The translations under genes were made by a program, and so were the position numbers. 26,389 nt of DNA. It comes from a virus. The notes under the pieces were generated by a model. It did not search any database, was not told the DNA's origin, and saw nothing but the letters and a program-made list of their open reading frames with translations. Where the stretch lies: positions 1-26,389 of IMG/VR virus record IMGVR_UViG_3300030450_000714; one strand, 5' to 3'. This document shows positions 23,504 to 26,389 of the stretch, one piece after another. The stretch's first letter is position 1, and the number at the start of each line of letters is the position of its first letter.

Positions 23504-24301
23504 ATGAGTAACATCGAAAAACATGAATCAGCAGGATTCATTATACCAAGTAATATTGTCAACGAGGCAGCAGTACAAAAAGTACAGCAATACTTACCAG
23601 AGCTAGCTGAAAAGACAGCAGCTTTTGGTAGTAATAACAGCCAATCAACACTAGCACTAATGAGTCTGACTATGCTTAATGGTCATTCTCCTTATCGTAT
23701 GCTAAGGCAGATCTTGGCAGAAGCTGAGAGAAGAAAACTGGCTCTATCTGAAGCTCAAGTAAGCCATGCTAAAGCATTAAAGAGGTTAGACGATTTAAAA
23801 GATTCTGATGATCCAATTAAACAAGCAAGGTATAGACAAAGTTGTGTCAGCCTTGCTACTATGGAACAGAAGATTAATGGGTCTTTTGGAGATCTTGCTA
23901 CTTTAATTGAAGCTTATAATAATATTAAAGCTAAAAATGGTATAGAAGATTGGGATGAAGAGGCATTTGAAAAAGAAGAAAAGAAACACCATGTAAGACG
24001 TGCATTTGAATTAATGTATCGTAACTTACTTGATGGTGGAAGAATGTCTACTTCAACTATTGAGTACTGCCAACAGTTTGGTATACACCCTCAAATATGT
24101 ATGACTGAAACTTCTGGTTATGTTGCTTATTGTGCTAAAAGAATAGCAGATGGAGAGTTATTACACTCTAATGATTTAGAAGAATTCTTAGATGAGATGG
24201 GTGAAAAGTACTATAAGAATGCAGATAAAACTGCTGAAAGATTATTTGGTAAGGCTGATTTCACAGTAAGTGATTATATGTATAAAACTGTAACTAAATA
24301 A
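23504..24301 (+). CDS. Unrecognised 265-aa helical protein within the fibre cluster
   Basis: A 265-aa alpha-helical protein that interrupts the fibre genes. Residues 1-60 are mixed (GFIIPSNIVNEAAVQKVQQY). Residues about 70-150 form a Lys/Glu/Leu coiled region (MLRQILAEAERRKLALSEAQ). Residues about 165-215 (FELMYRNLLDGGRMSTSTIE, YCQQFGIHPQICMTETSGYV) are the most distinctive segment and contain four Cys overall. The acidic C-terminal helix is followed by a short tail. There is no membrane segment or signal peptide. Similar proteins lie in this part of some cyanophage genomes, to my recollection, but I do not know a function. A tail-fibre assembly or chaperone role is possible only by location. 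Confidence 0.75.
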   Translation: MSNIEKHESAGFIIPSNIVNEAAVQKVQQYLPELAEKTAAFGSNNSQSTLALMSLTMLNGHSPYRMLRQILAEAERRKLALSEAQVSHAKALKRLDDLKDSDDPIKQARYRQSCVSLATMEQKINGSFGDLATLIEAYNNIKAKNGIEDWDEEAFEKEEKKHHVRRAFELMYRNLLDGGRMSTSTIEYCQQFGIHPQICMTETSGYVAYCAKRIADGELLHSNDLEEFLDEMGEKYYKNADKTAERLFGKADFTVSDYMYKTVTK

Positions 24302-24376
24302 TGGAGAACATTGTATGTTAATTTATCCACAAATTAAAGAATCACCTATAGCAGGATTAAGCGGTATGGGAGGTGG
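24301..24376 (+). repeat. Direct repeat copy 1: ribosome-binding leader plus anchor codons
   Basis: Bases 24301-24349 match 25089-25137 at 48 of 49 positions, with looser similarity to about 24376. The repeat covers the leader ATGGAGAACATTGT with its GGAG (24303-24306), the start ATG 24315 and the anchor-motif codons of the LamG-like gene. The match extends upstream of the start codon into non-coding sequence, so it is DNA-level duplication and not only protein conservation. Confidence 0.9.
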
Positions 24377-25088
24377 TACTTCAGGATTGACTGTAGTAGG
24401 AGAAGCTACAGGTATAAAAAAACCTTTTGACTATGCATTTAATTTTGATGGTGGTGGTCTAGGTGAAGAGTCGAATGGAGCTGAGGTAGGTGAATATGAT
24501 GTAAAAGGCACACCTGTTTATGAGTCATCTGGTGGTTATGCCGGCGGTGGCGGTTACTTAGGACAAGCTGGAGGAAATATAGTAACAAATTATATTGAAT
24601 TAGAAGGTGAAGCTGCGTATTCTCTTAATAGTCATGACCAATACGCCGTTTCTGTTTGGTATAAAGGAACTCAAACCTCTACTAACGGCGGCGACTATAC
24701 AGTAGACATTCCTTTTTGTGGTGATACATCTGGTGACGTTCATGGTGCCTTTGGTTTAGAAGGAGGTAAATTAGCTTTGATGCATTCAGGTACTTTGATA
24801 GACAGTGGTCAGAACAGTGTTACTGATGGTAACTGGCATCACTGTGGTTTGATATGGGAAAATAATGGCTCCTCTGATACTGTTAAATTATTTGTAGATG
24901 GAGAGTTAGAAGTTAGTAACACCTTAAATACTAATAACTACATTCGACTTCACTGTATAGGAGGTAACTATGACTATGGCAACACCCGTCCTAATGCTTT
25001 AGATAATCTTGTTATATGGATAGATCGAGGCATAACTGCTAATGATATGAAAAACGCCTATGACGTAGGTGGTTTTAATGGACTTTAA
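24315..25088 (+). CDS. LamG / concanavalin A-like lectin adhesin with shared anchor
   Basis: A 257-aa protein. Residues 1-30 (PQIKESPIAGLSGMGGGTSG) form the anchor motif shared with two neighbours. From about residue 35 the chain has the LamG_3 / concanavalin A-like jelly-roll pattern: FDYAFNFDG, a long strand region, SLNSHDQYAVSVWYKGTQ, VTDGNWHHCGLIWENNG, VKLFVDGELEVSNTL, and a closing LDNLVIWIDRGITANDMKNA. That last string is the classic 'DNV.iW...LT..EI..LY' ending of the family. This fold usually binds carbohydrate, so a virion adhesin for host polysaccharide is likely. Start ATG 24315 has GGAG 8 bases upstream. A 6-codon frame from ATG 24301 overlaps the start. Confidence 0.82.
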   Translation: MLIYPQIKESPIAGLSGMGGGTSGLTVVGEATGIKKPFDYAFNFDGGGLGEESNGAEVGEYDVKGTPVYESSGGYAGGGGYLGQAGGNIVTNYIELEGEAAYSLNSHDQYAVSVWYKGTQTSTNGGDYTVDIPFCGDTSGDVHGAFGLEGGKLALMHSGTLIDSGQNSVTDGNWHHCGLIWENNGSSDTVKLFVDGELEVSNTLNTNNYIRLHCIGGNYDYGNTRPNALDNLVIWIDRGITANDMKNAYDVGGFNGL

Positions 25089-25164
25089 ATGGAGAACATT
25101 GTATGTTAATTTACCCACAAATTAAAGAATCACCTATCGCTGGTTTGAGCGGTATGGGAGGAGG
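25089..25164 (+). repeat. Direct repeat copy 2: ribosome-binding leader plus anchor codons
   Basis: Partner of the repeat at 24301, 788 bases downstream. It begins immediately after the LamG-like gene's TAA and includes ATGGAGAACATTGT, the start ATG 25103 and the anchor codons. The single mismatch in the first 49 bases is at 25113. Recombination between the copies would delete or swap the LamG-like gene cleanly. Confidence 0.9.
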
Positions 25165-25681
25165 AGCTCAAGGTCTAATAACTGTATCTGCTGGCGCTGC
25201 TCAATATGACCATGAGTTTACCTACAGCAGTGGCGGTAGCTGGTCAGGAACTACTACAGGTGATAATGCATCTTATCCTAAAGAGCGTGTATTTAATGGA
25301 GGAACTAACCAAAGTAGTTATCAAGATGCTGGTGGAAGCAGCAGAAGTGATTACTGGGTCAAATATACGTTTGATCCTATGATAGGATTTTCTAACCAAG
25401 TTAGAGTATACTTTGATGGTGATAATAGAAGCGGGACCCCTAAGGTAGAGGCTAAATTTGCAGATAATCCTTGGACTAGGACTACAACAGTAAATGTTCA
25501 ACAAACTGGTAGTGGTGGTTTAGGTGATGCTCAATGGTTGACTTTTAGTCATGTTGCCGGTGACGTTGGACTATGGTCAATAAGATATATTGGAAGTGAT
25601 AGCGACGGGTACTGGGGCATGCTATATGCAATAGAAGTTGACGGTGAACATTTAACAAGTACAGGTACTCACACATGGTAA
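25103..25681 (+). CDS. Jelly-roll-like adhesin with shared anchor
   Basis: A 192-aa protein. Its first ~25 residues (MLIYPQIKESPIAGLSGMGG) are nearly identical to the LamG-like neighbour, after which the sequences diverge completely. The remainder is beta-rich with many Trp and Tyr (YDHEFTYSSGGSWSG, DYWVKYTFDPMIGF, QVRVYFDGDN). It ends WGMLYAIEVDGEHL, a motif I associate with C-terminal domains of cyanophage fibres (pattern 'W..L.AIEVDG..L'). A discoidin- or jelly-roll-type binding domain is likely, though the exact fold cannot be fixed by eye. Start ATG 25103 has GGAG 8 bases upstream within the repeat. Confidence 0.72.
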   Translation: MLIYPQIKESPIAGLSGMGGGAQGLITVSAGAAQYDHEFTYSSGGSWSGTTTGDNASYPKERVFNGGTNQSSYQDAGGSSRSDYWVKYTFDPMIGFSNQVRVYFDGDNRSGTPKVEAKFADNPWTRTTTVNVQQTGSGGLGDAQWLTFSHVAGDVGLWSIRYIGSDSDGYWGMLYAIEVDGEHLTSTGTHTW

Positions 25682-25684
25682 TAT

Positions 25685-26101
25685 ATGGAATTTCCATCTA
25701 TAAACTTACCTCCACAAATACTACCACAAGCTCCACCTTTACCGCGTCCTAATCTGGATGCACCGGAGGCACTATTACCTACGTATAAACCTATGTTAGT
25801 ACCATCAGGTGCTTTACGAGGTCCAACTGGTAAGGAGGAGGAGGAAGAAGATAATGAACCAACAGCTGCTGAAGTACAAAGGGTTAATATCCCTTTTACT
25901 GATATAACAATACCTGTACCACAGGAAGAGATAATGGTTACTGCAGCTACTACAGCATTTATCTCTGTAGCTGCAACCTTAACTGCTACAAGTTTATTTA
26001 AACAATGTGTTAAGGTATTTAAACCAATTATAATGCAACTCGCTAAACGAATTCAAAAGAAACTGAATGGAAACCCCAAAGCCGAAGAACCTTCTGCATA
26101 A
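25685..26101 (+). CDS. Pro-rich single-span membrane protein
   Basis: A 138-aa protein. Residues 1-45 are Pro-rich (MEFPSINLPPQILPQAPPLP). A Glu run (KEEEEEDNE) lies near residues 49-57. A hydrophobic segment (VTAATTAFISVAATLTATSL) near residues 84-105 could span a membrane and is followed by a basic helix (KPIIMQLAKRIQKKLNG). This N-Pro / acid / hydrophobic / basic order recurs in a family of cyanophage virion-associated proteins, as I recall, but the role is unknown. It overlaps the next gene by 35 bases, linking it to the putative lysis unit. A minor virion or membrane-targeted lysis accessory is possible. Confidence 0.68.
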   Translation: MEFPSINLPPQILPQAPPLPRPNLDAPEALLPTYKPMLVPSGALRGPTGKEEEEEDNEPTAAEVQRVNIPFTDITIPVPQEEIMVTAATTAFISVAATLTATSLFKQCVKVFKPIIMQLAKRIQKKLNGNPKAEEPSA

Positions 26102-26369
26102 ACTAAAAGATGCAGCAGAAGATAATGAAGCTCAGATACAGATCCTAGGAACCTTTGTAAGGCTTGGAGTTGTGGTTTGGGCAGGATTTATCATAACCTT
26201 AAATTACGTGGAACTCCCGATGATTAAGAAGGGTTCTAGTGGCGATATCACGTTCGTTGCCAGCGTGTTTACTGGTGCATTAGCCACTTTTGGTTTGTCT
26301 ACCAGTAATTCTAAAGGTAAGAATAACACACCCGTAAATTGTCCTATGACTAAAAAGAAAGACGAATGA
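26067..26369 (+). CDS. Small membrane protein, holin candidate
   Basis: A 100-aa protein with two hydrophobic segments: about residues 27-49 (LGTFVRLGVVVWAGFIITLN) and 59-78 (DITFVASVFTGALATFGLST). An amphipathic N-terminal helix (NLLHKLKDAAEDNEAQIQ) and a basic tail ending MTKKKDE complete it. Size, the number of spans and the charged C-terminus fit phage holins, and similar proteins in marine phages are annotated as holin-like. Holins open the inner membrane to release endolysin. The gene overlaps the next start by 4 bases (ATGA), consistent with a lysis or late operon. The start could lie at a different in-frame codon; ATG 26067 overlaps the upstream gene. Confidence 0.6.
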   Translation: METPKPKNLLHKLKDAAEDNEAQIQILGTFVRLGVVVWAGFIITLNYVELPMIKKGSSGDITFVASVFTGALATFGLSTSNSKGKNNTPVNCPMTKKKDE

Positions 26370-26389
26370 AACGATGGCTAATTCTCTTA
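26366..26389 (+). CDS. Start of a gene with a signal- or membrane-type N-terminus (3' truncated)
   Basis: ATG 26366 overlaps the holin candidate's TGA (ATGA) and reads MKRWLILL to the window end. Two basic residues followed by a hydrophobic run suggest a signal peptide or membrane anchor, as in spanin or endolysin genes. Another start, ATG 26374 in a different frame (MANSL), cannot be excluded. Eight codons are too few to identify it. Confidence 0.4.

Overview
The window is the virion-assembly half of a lytic, T7-like (podovirus) phage genome. All genes lie on the + strand and are tightly packed, mostly with 1-35 base overlaps or gaps under 20 bases. The T7 gene order is clear: portal (gp8), scaffold (gp9), major capsid (gp10), tail tubular proteins A and B (gp11, gp12), three internal ejection proteins (gp14, gp15, gp16) and tail fibre (gp17). 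Low GC, the tail-fibre protein families, the small marine-phage proteins and an apparent glutamine-II ('Downstream-peptide') riboswitch, a class known mainly from Synechococcus and Prochlorococcus, together point to a marine cyanopodovirus. No photosynthesis gene, integrase, tRNA, CRISPR array or insertion sequence is visible.

Layout. 1-2397: the end of an unidentified gene, a small protein and two unrecognised proteins sitting where T7 has gp6.7/gp7.3. 2397-4909: portal, a small overlapping protein and scaffold. 4912-6191: an accessory stretch inside the head operon. It holds a Gly-rich beta protein, a tiny basic protein with a GRPPKK motif, a 55-aa membrane protein, the riboswitch with a 19-aa peptide, a secreted outer-membrane-barrel-like protein and a 44-aa membrane protein. 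6192-7982: a structured leader, the major capsid gene, two small head-associated genes and a strong intrinsic terminator at the position of the T7 T-phi terminator. 8000-19081: tail tube, nozzle and about 7.5 kb of ejection proteins. 19087-25681: a large adsorption cluster with the T7-type fibre, two further fibre-like proteins and three adhesin-like proteins (beta-propeller, LamG-like, jelly-roll-like) that share one N-terminal anchor motif. 25685-26389: a Pro-rich membrane protein, a holin candidate and the start of another gene.

How it fits together. Scaffold and capsid protein assemble around the portal. gp11 and gp12 form the tail, gp14-16 form the inner core that is ejected to carry DNA across the envelope, and the fibre cluster recognises the host. 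The terminator after the capsid block would let capsid genes be expressed above tail genes. The most unusual parts are the riboswitch-peptide-barrel cassette in the head operon and the modular adhesin cluster, where both an anchor motif and its ribosome-binding region are repeated at DNA level.
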